The notes below the pieces were generated by a model. It made no database searches. It was not told the DNA's origin and worked only from the letters and a program-made list of their open reading frames with translations. Positions 35,361 through 47,124 of a stretch of 64,000 nucleotides of DNA are shown in pieces. The DNA comes from Dendrocalamus latiflorus. Its lineage: Eukaryota > Streptophyta > Magnoliopsida > Poales > Poaceae. The position numbers were made by a program, and so were the translations under genes. The stretch spans positions 19,084,669 to 19,148,668 of the forward strand of contig CM029632.1 of assembly GCA_017311315.1 (NCBI GenBank). Reading direction: 5' to 3'. Positions within the stretch are counted from its first letter, which is position 1. Each line of letters starts with the position of its first letter.

Positions 35361-38345
35361 CTTTTTAGATAATGGAACTAAGTTCCAGCCTCTACCATCC
35401 GAAGATGGTACACAGCTGAGAGTTAAGTACAAACAAAAGCCATAAGGCTCCCACTCTTACATCCAAGAACAAGGAAATAAAAGCAATAAGGTTCAGCCCA
35501 ACCAGGACGAACAACTACTAAAATCAGGGGCGGATCTAGCGGTGGGGCGGGGGGGCTCGAGCCCCCCCTACCGCTACCGGACCCTTGGAGCCCCCCTGGA
35601 GCCCCCCCCCCTCTTAAATTTTTAGCCATGGATGTATAATGTAGAAGGGGCTGAGGTCGAGCTGAAGGTACTTCAGCCCCTCCAAAAAATTTTCCTAGAT
35701 CCGCCACTGACTAAAATGGAAAAGAAGTAGTACTAGGCTCCAATTCGATTCCAAAAGCTCCACCCAAACTTATTGAAGACCGCCATAATCAATGTCTCCA
35801 GGTTTCTGCATCCGCGGTTGAACGCCGGTCTCTCCCCTTCCTTATGCAATAGAGACCACTGTCGGATCCAGTACGTCGCCCTGAAGATTACCTGAAAATA
35901 AGTAGGAGACTTAGCCTTGTTAAAAACCATGTCATTTCTATTCAACCATAAAGCCCAACATAGCGCGGCCGCGCCTAATAAAATTTGGTTTCTAAGCTGA
36001 AGACACAGTCCGTCTAGCCAAGAACCAAACATATTAGAAAAACTAGTCGGAGGTTGAATTCCAAAAGTAACAAGCACAGTGTTCCAAACAAATCTCGCAA
36101 AATGGCAATCAAAGAACAAATGTTGAATAGTCTCTAAGGAACTACAAAAACAACATTTGACACTTCCTTGCCAATCTCTTTTAGCCAAGTTGTCTTTAGT
36201 AAGAGTGACTCCCTTTTGTAAGTACCAAAGGAAAACCTTAATTTTCAATGGTATTTTTAATTTCCAAAGAGGGTTCTTTACAGGTATAATTCCTTGATGA
36301 ATCATATACCTATACATGGACCGAACTGTGAACAGGCCTTTTTTGCTGAGATTCCAAATAAACACATCCCTCAAATTTGTGAGGTTAACCGAGACCACTT
36401 TTGATACTAGATCATACCAGGACGCCAAATTTTCGTTTACCAAACCTCTCTTGAATGACACATTAAGTGGTACAGTCCGTAGGACATTTGCCACCGTATC
36501 ATCTTTCCTCCTTACTATTCTATAGAGATTGGGATAAACCTCCTTGAAAGGCCTGTCCCCTAACCAAGCATCCTCCCAAAATCTAGTTTGTTCCCCATTT
36601 TGAATTTTGAATTTTCCACCGACTAGAAAATCATCCTTGACCTTCAAAAGGCCATTCCAAAAATGAGAGTCTCCTTGCCTGTATTGCACTTGTGTCAGGG
36701 ATTTGTTAAACAAGTATTTCTTTCTTAGAAGATTTTGCCAAACCCCGTCCTCATTAATGAGCTTAAACAACCATTTGCTCAACAAACACCTATTTTGGAT
36801 GTCTAGATTTTGTATGCCGAGGCCTCCTAAGTCTTTGGGTGTACATAGTACACTCCACCTAGCAAGCCTATATTTCTTCTTGTACTCATCGCATTGCCAG
36901 AAAAACCGCGAGCGATAGTAATCTAATTTTTGAAGGACTCCTCTAGGGACTTCAAAAAAAGATAACATAAACATAGCCAAACTCGTTAGCACTGAGTTAA
37001 TCAAAACAAGTCTCCCTCCGACCGAAAGTAATTTTCCTTTCCAACTAGCGAGCTTTTTCTGGAACTTCTCTTCAATAGCGGCCCAATTCTTGTTCGATAA
37101 TTTTTTATGATTCATGGGTATACCTAGATACCTAAAGGGAAGACCCCCCGACTTACACCCAAAAAGTTGTACATAATCCTGTTCACAATCCTTCGCTTTA
37201 CCATAACAAAAAAGTTCACTTTTATGAAAATTGATCTTCAACCCCGATAATTGCTCAAAGGTACTAAGTACTAACTTGAGATTTTTGGCTTGGAATATGT
37301 CATGATTCATAAAAAGGATAGTGTCGTCCGCATATTGAAGGATCGAGAGACCCCCCTCCACTAGATGAGGAACAACTCCCCTGAATTTTCCATTAGACCT
37401 AGCCCGGAAAATCAAGGTTGCTAGCATATCCGCTACCAAATTAAACAAGATAGGAGACAAGGGATCACCTTGCCTTAGTCCTTTTTTAGTTTGAAAGAAA
37501 TGTCCTACCTCATCATTAACTTTAATACCAACACTACCTCCACGGACGATTTGATCTATCCATTTGCACCACTCAGGTGAGAAACCTTTCATTCTCAATG
37601 CTTATTGCAGGAAGGACCATTTTACTTTGTCATAAGCTTTCTCAAAGTCAAGTTTTAAAATCACCCCATCCAATTTTTTCCTATGTAACTCATGAATGGT
37701 TTCATGTAAAATGACCGCTCCTTCTAGAATATTCCTACCCTTCATAAAAGCCGATTGTGATGGTTGGATCACCTTCTGAGCCACTAGGGCTAGTCGGTTT
37801 GCCATCACCTTAGTAAAAATTTTGAAGCAAACGTTTAACAAACAAATAGGCCTAAACTGCTGAATCTGAGTAGCTTCCTTTTGCTTCGGTAATAAAGTAA
37901 TTATACCAAAGTTGAGACTGAAAAGTGGGAGATCACCTTTGTGAAAAACAGAGAATAGAAGCAAGAGATCCACTTTTATCAAATCCCAGAAAACCTGGTA
38001 GAACTCAGCTGGAAACCCATCAGGCCTGAGGGCTTTGTTATGTTCCATTTGAAAAATGGTTTCTCTAACTTCCTTCTCTGTAAAATCCATGGTCAAGACC
38101 TCATTCTCTAACTGTGAAACTTGCGTGATGTCACTTGTGAAGGACTCTATCATCGAAAAATTATTACTATCAGGGTCACCAAAGAGTCCTTTGTAATAAT
38201 TGGTGATGAATTTCTTAAGATTTTCATCTCCCTCAATTATTCCCTCCTCTTGCTCGAGCCGGAAAATTCTAGTTTTCCTATGTTTACCATTGGTCACAAG
38301 ATGAAAATATTTAGTATTACAATCGCCAGATAACAATCTAGTTGT
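35360..38345 (-). mobile_element. 5'-truncated LINE, ORF2 with a single stop
   Basis: Coding part 38336-35733 on the minus strand. It begins inside ORF2 (SGDCNTKYFHLVTNGKHRK), so the endonuclease is missing. RT motifs include FPAEFYQVFW, FRPICLLNVCFKIFTKVMANR, QSAFMKGRNILEGAVILHE, LDFEKAYDKVKWSFLQ, GLRQGDPLSPILFNLVADML and an intact LQYADDTILFM. A zf-RVT tail follows (CCFCSSLETIQHLFFDC). The only lesion seen is a TAA at 37602-37604 after WSFLQ. The 3' UTR (35733 down to about 35360) is interrupted by a hAT MITE. It is a different subfamily from the SSI LINE. Confidence 0.88.
35525..35709. mobile_element. hAT-type MITE, CAGGGGCGGATCTAG family, copy 2
   Basis: 185 bp, inverted ends CAGGGGCGGATCTAG and CTAGATCCGCCACTG, exact 8-bp duplication ACTAAAAT at 35517-35524 and 35710-35717. 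It is nested in the 3' UTR of the minus-strand LINE and so inserted later. Confidence 0.93.
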
Positions 38346-38818
38346 TGCAGTCTTGTTTGACTACTCATTGATCATCTTCTTTGTCTACTAAGCAAGAGAG
38401 AGAGAGTTGACCACTGTACTCCGTTTCATTCTCCCTTCCTTTCACGTAAGCCGCCTCTAACCACGTCAAGAAAGGAATTAAGAGAGAGAGAGCATTGCTC
38501 CTACGAGGCTTATAAATACCTCCTCCGCGCCAGGTCTCCAACCATCAGCCTCCTAAACCAAGGAACACACATCACACGCGCACACGCAGCGGCAGAAGTA
38601 ACGCAAGGACCGCGCACGTGCCGATCGAGCCCATGGTGCCGTCGGCGACGCTGCTGGAGTGCTGTGTGCTGGCAAGGTGCCGGGTGCTGCACTTCCACCA
38701 GAGCCAGCTGCCGTAGGTACGTGCATGATTTCTAGATATGTTATACCTATTAGATATGTAGAGGTTGCAGAGTTATCATATTGTATAAGAAGCTCATTGC
38801 ATATTGTCTCATGTATAT
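38346..38818 (+). other. Possible orphan promoter and first exon
   Basis: A TATA-like TTATAAATA at about 38510-38518 precedes a leader typical of grass genes (AACACACATCACACGCGCAC) and an ATG at 38634. The ATG opens a 27-codon frame (MVPSATLLECCVLARCRVLH then FHQSQLP) that ends in TAG directly before a good donor (TAG|GTACGTGC). No downstream exon was found because transposons follow. It may be a beheaded gene start or an upstream ORF. Unrecognised. Confidence 0.3.
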
Positions 38819-40885
38819 ATTTGACCGCTTGACCCATTAGAATATCAAACCCACACTCATAATATAGTATCAGTCCAGGAGAGGGCTAGAGTTTCACAAC
38901 CCTAGCCATCGTCGCCACTGCCGCCGGCCGCCGTCGCCGCATCTCTGCCTCCTGGGCGAAAGGGAGCAGGCCGGCTGAGTTGCGTGAGAGAGTAGCAGCA
39001 TAGCAGTTGGTCCTTAAAAAAGTCGTCTCTCGCACGTGATGGCCATCCACACTGCTATTCCGCTTTCGAAGATCATTTTCGATGGGATGAATTATCGTGA
39101 GTAGGCCATGCACATGCGGATTCACATGAGGAGTCAGCGTCTTTGGGGTCATCTTATAGGCGAGAGGCAGTGACCGCCTTGCCCTTCGCCACCAGCTGCC
39201 CCTCACATCCCTGTATCTGCTAATGAAGCAACCCAGAAAGTTGCGATTACTGCCTTTGAGGAGGCCATGGAGGTGTAGCAGGCTCAACTTCACTCCTATG
39301 AGAGGTGACATGATGATAAGGCTTGTGCTTCTACTATCCTGGTGGGTAGCCTGACTGTCGCTATCTCCATGGATGTGGTGGAGCTGCTGACATCTCAACC
39401 GATGCGGGAGTGCCTTCGTTCCCACTATGAGCTGACGAGTGATGTTGTGTATCTCTCGGTCGTACATCAGGCGCACTCTCTTCAGCAGCTTGATGCCACG
39501 GTGGATGACTTCTACCAGCAGATGTCCACAGTGTGGCGTCAACTTAACTCTCTAGGACCAAACGTCTGTTGGACATGTCCCTACTGTGTGCGTTAGCGTG
39601 CTCACCTAGAGACTCACCATCTCTACGAGTTCCTGACATGTCTTCGGTCAGAGTTTGAGCCTGTCCGTGCTCACCTCCTGACTCGTTAGCCGCGTTCGTC
39701 CGTGCTAGAGGCTCTCACCGCTGTTTGTACTGAGGAGACTCGTCTTCGCAGTGTGGGTCAGCTGCAACCCGCCTCTGTTCTGGCTGCTCAGGCATCTTCT
39801 CCAGCACCTACTCCCACTACACCCGTGCCTCCAGTGGCACCAGCGGCAGTGGCTTTTACTACGGGTCTTCACTGCACCTTTTGTAATCGCAATGGTCACA
39901 CGATTTAGCAGTGCTATAGGCGAAAGAACCAGGACCGCAGGGGTAGTCGCCCTCCCAAGAGCACTGGTGGCTCTTCTCAGTCAGGGTCACGACAGAGCTC
40001 CGCTACTGAGGTTCAGCAGGAGATGCTCACTCTGCTTTGACGCCTTACTGCCTCAGCTTCGTTTGGTTCTGTTGGTTCTGCTGCTCAGTCTTCTGGTGCT
40101 TCACCACCACTACCTCCTTCCTCAGGTATCTCATTGCTTTGGATTATGGATTATGGTGCTTCGTTTCATATGACACCAGATTCTACTCACCTCACCTCTG
40201 TGAGGCCTCTTGTTGTTTCTCATATAGTTATGACTGCAGATGGTACCTCCCTTCCTGTTGCAGGATAAGGCACTCTTTCTACTTCATCCTTTCTTGTTCC
40301 TGCAGTATCTCATATTCCCAAACTAGCTATGTAGCTTATATCTGCTGGTCAGATCACTGATCATGGTTGTCGTATCATTCTTGACTATGACTCGTGTTGT
40401 GTTCAGGATCGTCGCACTGGGACTCTGGTTGGGATTGGCCTTAGGCGTCATGACTCGCAACGTCTTTGGGAGCTCAATTGGCTACGCCTTCCTTCCACTG
40501 CCTCCACCAGTCAGTCGGTTCCCTCCACCACCTCCACTTCAATTGCTTTCTCTACTGCTACTTTCGTCCAGTGGCATTATCATTTGGGTCACATCGGAGG
40601 TTCACGTCTATCTTCATTAGTTTGGAGTGATGTTCATGGCTTTGTTTCTAGTGACACTTCCTTACATTGTACGGGTTGCAAGTTTGGCAAACAGCTGTAG
40701 CTCTCATACCATTCTAGTGATTATGTGTCTCTCTGGTCTTTTGATCTTGTTCATTCTGATGTATGGGGTCCGGCCCCCTTTGTTTTGAAAGGAGTTATTG
40801 CTACTATGTCATTTTTATTGATGATTATTCTTGATATACTTGGATCTATCTTATGACTTCTCGTAGTCAGGTTCTTTCTATTTAT
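38819..40885 (+). pseudogene. Copia retrotransposon relic: gag, protease, integrase N-part
   Basis: A primer-site-like TATCAG followed by CCAGGAGAGGGCTAGAG lies at about 38869. Reading the plus strand through many stops shows UBN2-type gag (REWAMHMRIHMRSQRLWGHL, then YYLS-like and QLNSLGP blocks), a CCHC knuckle (CTFCNRNGHTI), a protease-like DYGASFHMTPDS, gag-pre-integrase (WHYHLGHIG, CKFGKQ) and the integrase start (DLVHSDVWGPAP, FIDDYS). The coding part is cut at about 40885 by a LINE tail. Nearly all stops look like CAG>TAG, CAA>TAA, CGA>TGA or TGG>TGA changes. Confidence 0.8.
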
Positions 40886-41503
40886 GAACCCTCGGTTTGG
40901 AAGACATGGGCTCCCAAAAAATATAAAATCTTTGCTTGGCTGACGTTGCAAAACAGACTATGGACAACAGATCGACTATCCTTGAGAGGGTGGCTAAATC
41001 AATCAGTTTGCCCCCTCTGCAGGCATATACGGGAATCTGACATCCATCTCTTCGACCAATGTTGCTACACGACAAGAATCCGAACCCTCATTACCCGTTG
41101 GACTGCTTATGATTCCATCGACCCGATGGTCTGGCACACTTATCCCTCAATCCGACAGTGGCGGGAGTCTGTCATCCTGAAGTCAGGTGTGCCACTGAAA
41201 ACACTAACCACACTAATGATGCTCGCCACATGGGAAATCTAGAAAGAACAAAATTCCCGTAATTTTTATTCAGTTGTGACCTCACTCACGTCCCTGATTA
41301 CCAGGATTAAGGAGGAGGCTAGAACTTGGATTCTAGTGAAGGCCTAGAAGCTAACGGAGCTCTCACATACTTATGTAATACATTTTTTTTGAACCACGGG
41401 TGTGGGCTGTTTTTGGCCAGGCAACCCCTTTTCTGTTTGTAACTCTTCCTCTCTCTCTCTCTCTCTGACTAATACAAGTCAGTGCTCTACCCGTTCAAAA
41501 AAA
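40886..41503 (+). mobile_element. 5'-truncated LINE tail inserted in the copia relic
   Basis: Encodes the ORF2 C-terminus: VWKTWAPKKYKIFAWLTLQN, a zf-RVT ribbon (CPLCRHIRESDIHLFDQC), then a Trp/Lys-rich tail and a 3' UTR ending CCGTTCAAAAAAA. Closely related to the tail at 54140-54517, with shared GGAAAGAACAAAATTCCCGT. No target duplication was resolved. Confidence 0.8.
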
Positions 41504-41684
41504 CTAGCTAGGCTTGTGCTGAACTAGGCTCCCTGCTCGAAGGCTTTTTATCCGGGGTCGATTGGGCCAAGTCGGATGAGCCCAGTCGTATGTGCTCGAG
41601 AAGAACATACATCCCCAAACCAAACTCGATTCGTCGTGCATTCCGCTCACCGTGGCAGAGAAGAACTCTATCTTCCACCGCAAA

Positions 41685-42620
41685 CAGGGGCGGGCCCAGC
41701 GGGTAGTCCATATAGGCCCAGGACTACCATGCAATTTGGCCCAAAAATTCCCGGTGCCCTAAGTGCCTCCGCCTGTCCCCGACCCCGACCCCAACTGCCG
41801 CCTCCGCCTCCGCCAGACCGCTAGCGCCCATCCGCCTCCGCCCGGCTCCCTCCGTCTCCGTCTCCGCCTCCGCCTCGGCGCCTCCGCCCGGCTCCCTCCG
41901 CCTCCGCCTCGGCGCCTCCGCCTCCGCCCGGCTCCCTCCGCCTCGGCGCCTCCACCTCCGCTCGGCTCCCTCTGCCCAGGCCGCCAGGGCGCGAGGGCGG
42001 CGCGGCACCAGCGCTGCCTGGCCACCGGGATTGAGTCGGCCGCCAGGGCGCGTTGTGCCGCCCGGTGAGCTCCAGTGCTCCACTAGTAGCTATCTTTGAT
42101 GATTTTTGATGGAAAGTAAATTGTTGCAGAATTTGTTATCCTAGATGGTAATCCAATAAAATGGGAAGAGCATAGACGACTCTGTTTGACTTGTAAGGAG
42201 TTAATTGAAGTCTGTTGGAACCAGTTCTCATGCAGCTACCTTGCTAGTGAATTTGATATGTTTATGAAGTTTCTAAGAAAAGAGTAAATTGTGCGAAATT
42301 ATGCGATTGCTAGATGGATTGGGGCATATGCCTGAATGCCTGATGCACCTTTTTTTGCTTGTTTTGTGTATGTGTTGGCAAGACTGGCTGAATTGAGAGG
42401 CATGAAGAAGAACGAAAGCATTGCATTGCTTTTTCAGAAACATGAAGTAAAAAAGATTGCATCTTGTGCTCCACCACCAATTTAAGGTATTATGAGATCT
42501 TTTAGATATATTATGTTTTTTACCGAACCGTTTACTGAATTTTTACATTAGATTATACCACATTGGATAATAATTTTTTAGTTAGGTATACCCTGGATTC
42601 AAATCCTGGGTCCGCCACTG
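41685..42620. mobile_element. hAT element with cargo, CAGGGGCGG family, copy 3 (936 bp)
   Basis: Inverted ends CAGGGGCGGGCCCAG and CTGGGTCCGCCACTG with the exact 8-bp duplication ACCGCAAA at 41677-41684 and 42621-42628. It is five times longer than the MITE copies. The left third is a CCTCCGCCTCCGCC-rich array (41765-41990); the rest is AT-rich without an intact frame. No hAT transposase domain was recognised, so it is non-autonomous, perhaps an internal deletion of the parent or a carrier of foreign DNA. Confidence 0.9.
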
Positions 42621-42628
42621 ACCGCAAA

Positions 42629-43491
42629 CCATGATCAACCGCGCTCGTCGGCCGTACGTGCAACGCCGCGCGCGTGCTGCGTGCAGGAGATGTCTCGCGG
42701 GCGCAGGCCCAGCTCGGGCGGCGCGGTGTGCCGGCCTGGCCGCGCGCATGACCTCCCCAGGCGCCCGCCGCGCGGAGCGGCAGCGGTTGCGCGCTGCGCG
42801 GCCCATCCGACGCGGCAAGGCCGGTCCGCTCGATCGCGACCCCACGCGCGGAGCGGCAGCGCGCCGTCGCTTCTTCCCGGTCGCGGTGCAACTCCTGGGC
42901 CGAAGAGCACGCTAACGTAAGCCGATCCGTTCTTCCGTACGTAGCGTTTGAGCGACGTTGGTTGAACTGCCGATCGGGGACCACGCACGAGCACCAACAC
43001 CGGAACACGTACCGCGAGGCGTGAGATGCCTCGATGAGCAAGCATTTGATCCTACTAGCTGCATAAGCGCAGCGCACGCCGCGCTAGCTACCGTATAGAC
43101 CAAAGTAAAAGAGACGATAATTCGCAGGGAGTTTCAAAAAAAATCGAGAACACATACGTAATTCCGGGAAAATCAAAGGTCTTTTTTGTAAAAAATCGAG
43201 GACCTGTAAGGACCTGTACGTGAGTAAATAAGGACCTATATGTAATTTCGGGAACCGGCGGGGCGCTATCAAAAATCTTTTGAAGAAAACAAAACTTGCA
43301 GGGATCTTTTCGTGAGAAAAAAGGACTTTTACGTAATTTACAAAAAACTGAGGGAAATGGCCTCCCCCGGCCGTACGCAAATTTTTCGGCCACGCGCCGG
43401 CCGAGGGAGGCAAAGGGGCGACGTGGAGGCCCTGAGCGGCCGCGAAACGGGCGGGGTGTAATACTGGGAGGCATTAGGAAACCTGGATCTA
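42629..43491. other. Intergenic, GC-rich then AT-rich, no supported gene
   Basis: 42640-42910 is GC-rich with composition-driven open frames on both strands. 43110-43380 has recurring CGAGGACC and GGGAATTACGTA-like phrases without coding potential. Confidence 0.4.
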
Positions 43492-43747
43492 GGGCATATT
43501 TGGTTGGTGCTTAATCTTTTTATGCCTAAGCTTAGGCAATATGTGGCTGCCGCAGAAAGTATAGCTAACAAAATCGAAGCCACACTTGTGGCAAAGTTTG
43601 GCAAGAAACTGAGTCTATGACGTGTGGGACCGGGTGCTAAGAAAGTGTGGCATGCTACAGTTACGTCAGTGAACCAAACAGCTACCTAAAAACTGTGGCA
43701 CGTCTAACTTGTGGCTAGGTAACTTCTAGTTATGAACCAAACAGGCC
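43492..43747. mobile_element. MITE-like repeat with GGGCATATTTGGTT / AACCAAACAGGCC ends
   Basis: The left end GGGCATATTTGGTTGG and right end GAACCAAACAGGCCT are imperfect inverted repeats of the type common in grass DNA transposons. No exact target duplication could be assigned. Confidence 0.4.
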
Positions 43748-43798
43748 TCCAGGCCGAAAGCCTTGATCCATGGTGAACATCTCATCGGTAGACTATAA

Positions 43799-44034
43799 GG
43801 CTCCGTTTGGCACGGCTCCACTTCACAAGTGGAGCTATTTTTTTTTTACTTCACAAGTGGAGCTGGGTGAAGCTACTTTTTTCAGCTCCTTGGGTGGAGC
43901 TACTTTTGTCTCAGCAGGTTTTAAGGAACTCCTTGGGTGGAGCTATTTTGTTTTACCCCGTTTGGCACAAAACAGCTCCAAACAGCTCTAAACAGCTCCA
44001 AGGAGCTGGTGGTGGAGCTGTGCCAAACGGGGCC
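43799..44034. mobile_element. PIF/Harbinger-type MITE, 236 bp
   Basis: Inverted ends GGCTCCGTTTGGCACGGCTC and GAGCTGTGCCAAACGGGGCC, with TAA at 43796-43798 and 44035-44037. The interior contains several CAAGTGGAGCT and AACAGCTC units. Confidence 0.85.
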
Positions 44035-44264
44035 TAAATAAGGAACCGTACCGACAGATTTTGTACACATACAATGAAAAGCAATAAAGAAAGATCAGAA
44101 GTTCTCTCTATTTCTCTGTGTGTTCAATGATCACCAGGACGGTTCCTCAGCAGATCCAACGCATAACGAGCCGGCCGAGCGCTAGCGCTCAAAGCCTTCC
44201 TTGCCGTCAGAGTTCAAGCATTCCATGCGATCGAGCAGCAAAACTGCCCGTCTATGTACTATCA

Positions 44265-44633
44265 GAGCAGTCCCAATGGTGTATTGATAATGGTTTCTAT
44301 CCTCATTAAATGACTTGCCACGTAGGTAAAATGCTGACATGGCAACGTAATTAATGATGAAAGAGAGCACAAATCCTAGAAACGGTTTCCTCATGAAGAA
44401 ATCAGTTCTTCACTCCACCCAATGCACCAAGAAACTATGAAATCGCCATTGGGAAGAAACTACTAGTTTCTAGGGGGCTCGTGGCACACTCTCATTGGAG
44501 GAAGAAGATAGAGTTGGGAGAGAGAAAGAGAAAATAATTATTACTCGAAGACACCTTCACTGTGGAAGATAGTTTCTATAGATGATTTCTTGTGCTATGG
44601 AAATCGTGTCAGTTTCTTCCATTGGGACTGCCC
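44265..44633. mobile_element. MITE with GAGCAGTCCCAATGG ends, 369 bp
   Basis: Inverted ends GAGCAGTCCCAATGG and CCATTGGGACTGCCC, flanked by TCA at 44262-44264 and 44634-44636. The 3-bp duplication suggests the PIF/Harbinger superfamily. The interior has AGTTTCT repeats on both arms. Confidence 0.85.
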
Positions 44634-44955
44634 TCAGTTCATCTATTATTAATTGGATCTGGCCGAGTTCATCTTGTCTCATGCAATACGCATACATGCA
44701 CCGATGTACTGTACATAAATACATACCCGCAAGCTAAGATCACAGCACTCACTCGACTCGAACATACTTCATGATCCAGAGGGCTTTATGCTCTACAAAC
44801 CCTAAAAAAACTCGCTCAACATGACTTCATGAGACGGCTCACAGAATGAGACGTCGACGACACGAGAAATATTTAGAACTCACGAAAAATGAATAGGCAT
44901 TTGGCTCCATACATACAAGGGATCAGTGACAAAACTTGCGACAAGACTTTCCCAC

Positions 44956-45963
44956 TCAGTAGGCCGGGAGAGACTCCGCGGCGAAGATGTCGTCGCCGAT
45001 GTTGTCGCTGAAGAAGCCGTCCACCTCCGGCCACAACGGCAGCTCGCCGAGGTCGTCGAGTAAGGATGAGCTCACGGGATCGTTGCCGGCGTAGCCGAGG
45101 CGCGCCATGCAGTCGTCGTCGAACAGAATCCCTGGTGCTGGCTCGCCGAACGAGATGCCGGCGAACGTGTCCTCGTCGGGCGGTAAGAGCACGTCGGCGG
45201 AGAAAGAGGAGAAGCCGACGCACGTGTCCTCCCGGAAGAGGCTGTCCGACGAGGTGTTATGACTTGAGGCATCAGCGACCTCCTCCTTGGGCTTGCCCGG
45301 GAGAGGGGTGGTCGCCGCCTCGAGCGACATTGCTGTGCGGAGGACGGAGACCGGTGAGCTGACGAACTGCGACTCGTCGCTGGACTCCTCGTACACGGAC
45401 GCGAGGAGGTTGGCTTCGGCGCAGTCCGCCAAGGCAGGACTGGCAGGATGCGACGATGGCGCGGGGAAGTTGGTCGTTGCCGACGGCCCGCGGAGCCGGA
45501 GCGCGGCGCTGTCGTACATCATCGCCGCCTCCTCGGCGGTGTCGAACGTGCCGAGCCACACCCGCACGCCCTGCTGCGGGTCGCGGATCTCCGCCGCATA
45601 CTTCCCCCACGGCCGCCTCCGCACGCCTCGGAACCTCCGCTCCGCCTTGCCCGTCGCAACTGCCCCCGCGGGCGTCGCTTCCCCCGTTGCTTTCCTCTTC
45701 ACCCCGGCAGCAACTTTCAGGCTGGAAGACGCTGGCGCCATGAGCACGGCCGGCTGCTTGATGCGGACTTCCTGCAAATACCGGCGGACGCGGAGCGGCA
45801 CGGCGCCGCCGCAGGCGGCCTCATCGCCGGAGGAGTCCGTGGCGTCGCGGTCGTCGCAGAAGATTCGTACAACTCGGCGTGCGACTTCTTTACTTATCTT
45901 CTGCTGCCTCGCCTCTGCCTTCACCACTGTCATATACACCTCCTCGGTGAAGGCTTCCACCAT
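44956..45963 (-). CDS. Cytokinin response factor-like AP2/ERF (group VI)
   Basis: 335 residues from [14 protein letters not shown] (ATG at 45961-45963) to the stop at 44956. A CRF signature lies at about 30-48 ([18 protein letters not shown]). The AP2/ERF domain spans about 110-167 ([48 protein letters not shown]), with the Ala and Asp at the positions that mark ERF rather than DREB. The C-terminus is acidic, ending in [18 protein letters not shown], a likely activation region. The frame is also open upstream to 46041, but an acceptor (TATTCAG|CGCTTGAG) at 45990-45991 and a donor (CACAG|GTAACC) at 46081-46082 mark a leader intron, which makes 45963 the better start. CRF-type ERFs act in cytokinin and stress signalling in the nucleus (family knowledge). 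No lesion seen. Confidence 0.92.
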   Translation of the reverse strand: MVEAFTEEVYMTVVKAEARQQKISKEVARRVVRIFCDDRDATDSSGDEAACGGAVPLRVRRYLQEVRIKQPAVLMAPASSSLKVAAGVKRKATGEATPAGAVATGKAERRFRGVRRRPWGKYAAEIRDPQQGVRVWLGTFDTAEEAAMMYDSAALRLRGPSATTNFPAPSSHPASPALADCAEANLLASVYEESSDESQFVSSPVSVLRTAMSLEAATTPLPGKPKEEVADASSHNTSSDSLFREDTCVGFSSFSADVLLPPDEDTFAGISFGEPAPGILFDDDCMARLGYAGNDPVSSSLLDDLGELPLWPEVDGFFSDNIGDDIFAAESLPAY

Positions 45964-46197
45964 TGCTTCTTCTGCAATTTTCTCAAGCGCTGAATACATA
46001 CAAGCACAAAGAAAAATTCGATCAAGACGAGAGCAATGCAAAGGAGCAGAACTTAGCAGCGAGACACTAATGCTTTGGTTACCTGTGCAAATCGAAACTG
46101 TACTGGAGGGAGATTGTGGAGAGAAGAGGAGAATAGATCGGAGAGAGAAGGTGGAGAGATTCTTTATCTTTAGGCTAAAGTATTGCGAGGGGACTCT

Positions 46198-46205
46198 TCT
46201 TTATA
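46198..46205 (-). promoter_or_regulatory. TATA box of the CRF-like gene
   Basis: Minus-strand CTATAAAG (complement CTTTATAG) lies about 115 bp upstream of the first-exon donor at 46083. The duplicated upstream copy at 46919 onward lacks it (ACTATAGCC instead). Confidence 0.5.
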
Positions 46206-46366
46206 GGATCTGAAGCGTCATTTGGCAACTCATTAACCTCCTAATCATCCAAGATTTATTTACATACAAACATAGGTTGCTATTGATTTGATTTGACTGA
46301 CATGACCGGATCTTTCTCCTGCTAAATCTGCCTACTCATGGCCGTTGCTGATTTTGTTGTGTCTTA

Positions 46367-46620
46367 GGATCTGCTCAGTTCGGTTTAAATTTTTAGCTTC
46401 TAATTTATTTTTATTATTATGATTAAATTTCTTTATTTTATTTTATTTTTGTTTTTTAAGTTTTTTATCTGTTCTTTTTTTCCGTATTCATTTACATTGT
46501 CCATAATAGGCTAACCTATTTTTTTGTATTTTTTAAATTTAATTACGCCAAATAAGGCACAATTAGCTACAATGAATTTCAGCCATAAACTAGTTTATTT
46601 CAGTTCAACTGAGCAGCATC
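46367..46620 (-). mobile_element. PIF/Harbinger-type MITE with resolved empty site
   Basis: 254 bp flanked by TTA (46364-46366, 46621-46623). Ends GGATCTGCTCAGTT and AACTGAGCAGCATC. The duplicate at 47130-47150 has a single TTA (TTTTAATTAGC), which is the pre-insertion state, so the boundaries are certain to the base. It is the inverse-orientation relative of 17172-17427. Confidence 0.92.
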
Positions 46621-47053
46621 TTAATTAGCAAAGTTTCTTCTTCTTTTTTATCGTTGGTGAGAAGGAAAACATCAGCCTATTTTTTTTATTTCAGTTTAGG
46701 ATTTTTGATTTGTTCATGGGAGATATCACGGAGTAATAGAAATTTATGTGCAATTTTGACCGATATAAGTGAAGTTCCAATTAATTTGTGACTTCATTTT
46801 AAAAACATTCCGTTTGAAAGTTAATTACTATAGAAAAGCAAAAAAATCGTTTTTAAAATATAAAAAGAACAGGCTAAATACTACTGCTGGCAAAGGATAG
46901 AGAGGGGACTATAGCCAGGAGGATCTGAAGCCTCACTTGGCAACTCATTAACCTCATAATCCAAGATTTATTTCCACACAAACATAGGCGTCTGTGTGCT
47001 ATTGATTTGATTTGACTGCCATGCCCGGATCTTTCTCCGGTTCAATCTTTCTC

Positions 47054-47124
47054 CGGAGCCGGAGCGCGGCGCTGTCGTACATCATCGCCGCCTCCTCGGC
47101 GGTGTCGAACGTGCCGAGCCACAC
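47054..47124 (-). pseudogene. 71-bp exact copy of part of the CRF AP2 domain
   Basis: Identical base for base, as read here, to 45491-45561, which codes for the AP2 segment from [11 protein letters not shown] to about the LRLRG region. It lies about 1 kb upstream of the gene in the same orientation, embedded in copy B of the segmental duplication, and has no flanking coding sequence. Confidence 0.93.

Noticed and set aside
41724..42083. Minus-strand Glu/Ala/Arg-rich frames in the 936-bp hAT element
   Set aside because: Products of the CCTCCG repeat; no transposase domain.
42553..43077. 174-codon minus-strand frame
   Set aside because: Spans the end of the hAT element and GC-rich intergenic DNA; no domain and several competing frames.
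45287..46213. 308-codon plus-strand frame
   Set aside because: Antisense shadow of the CRF-like AP2/ERF gene.
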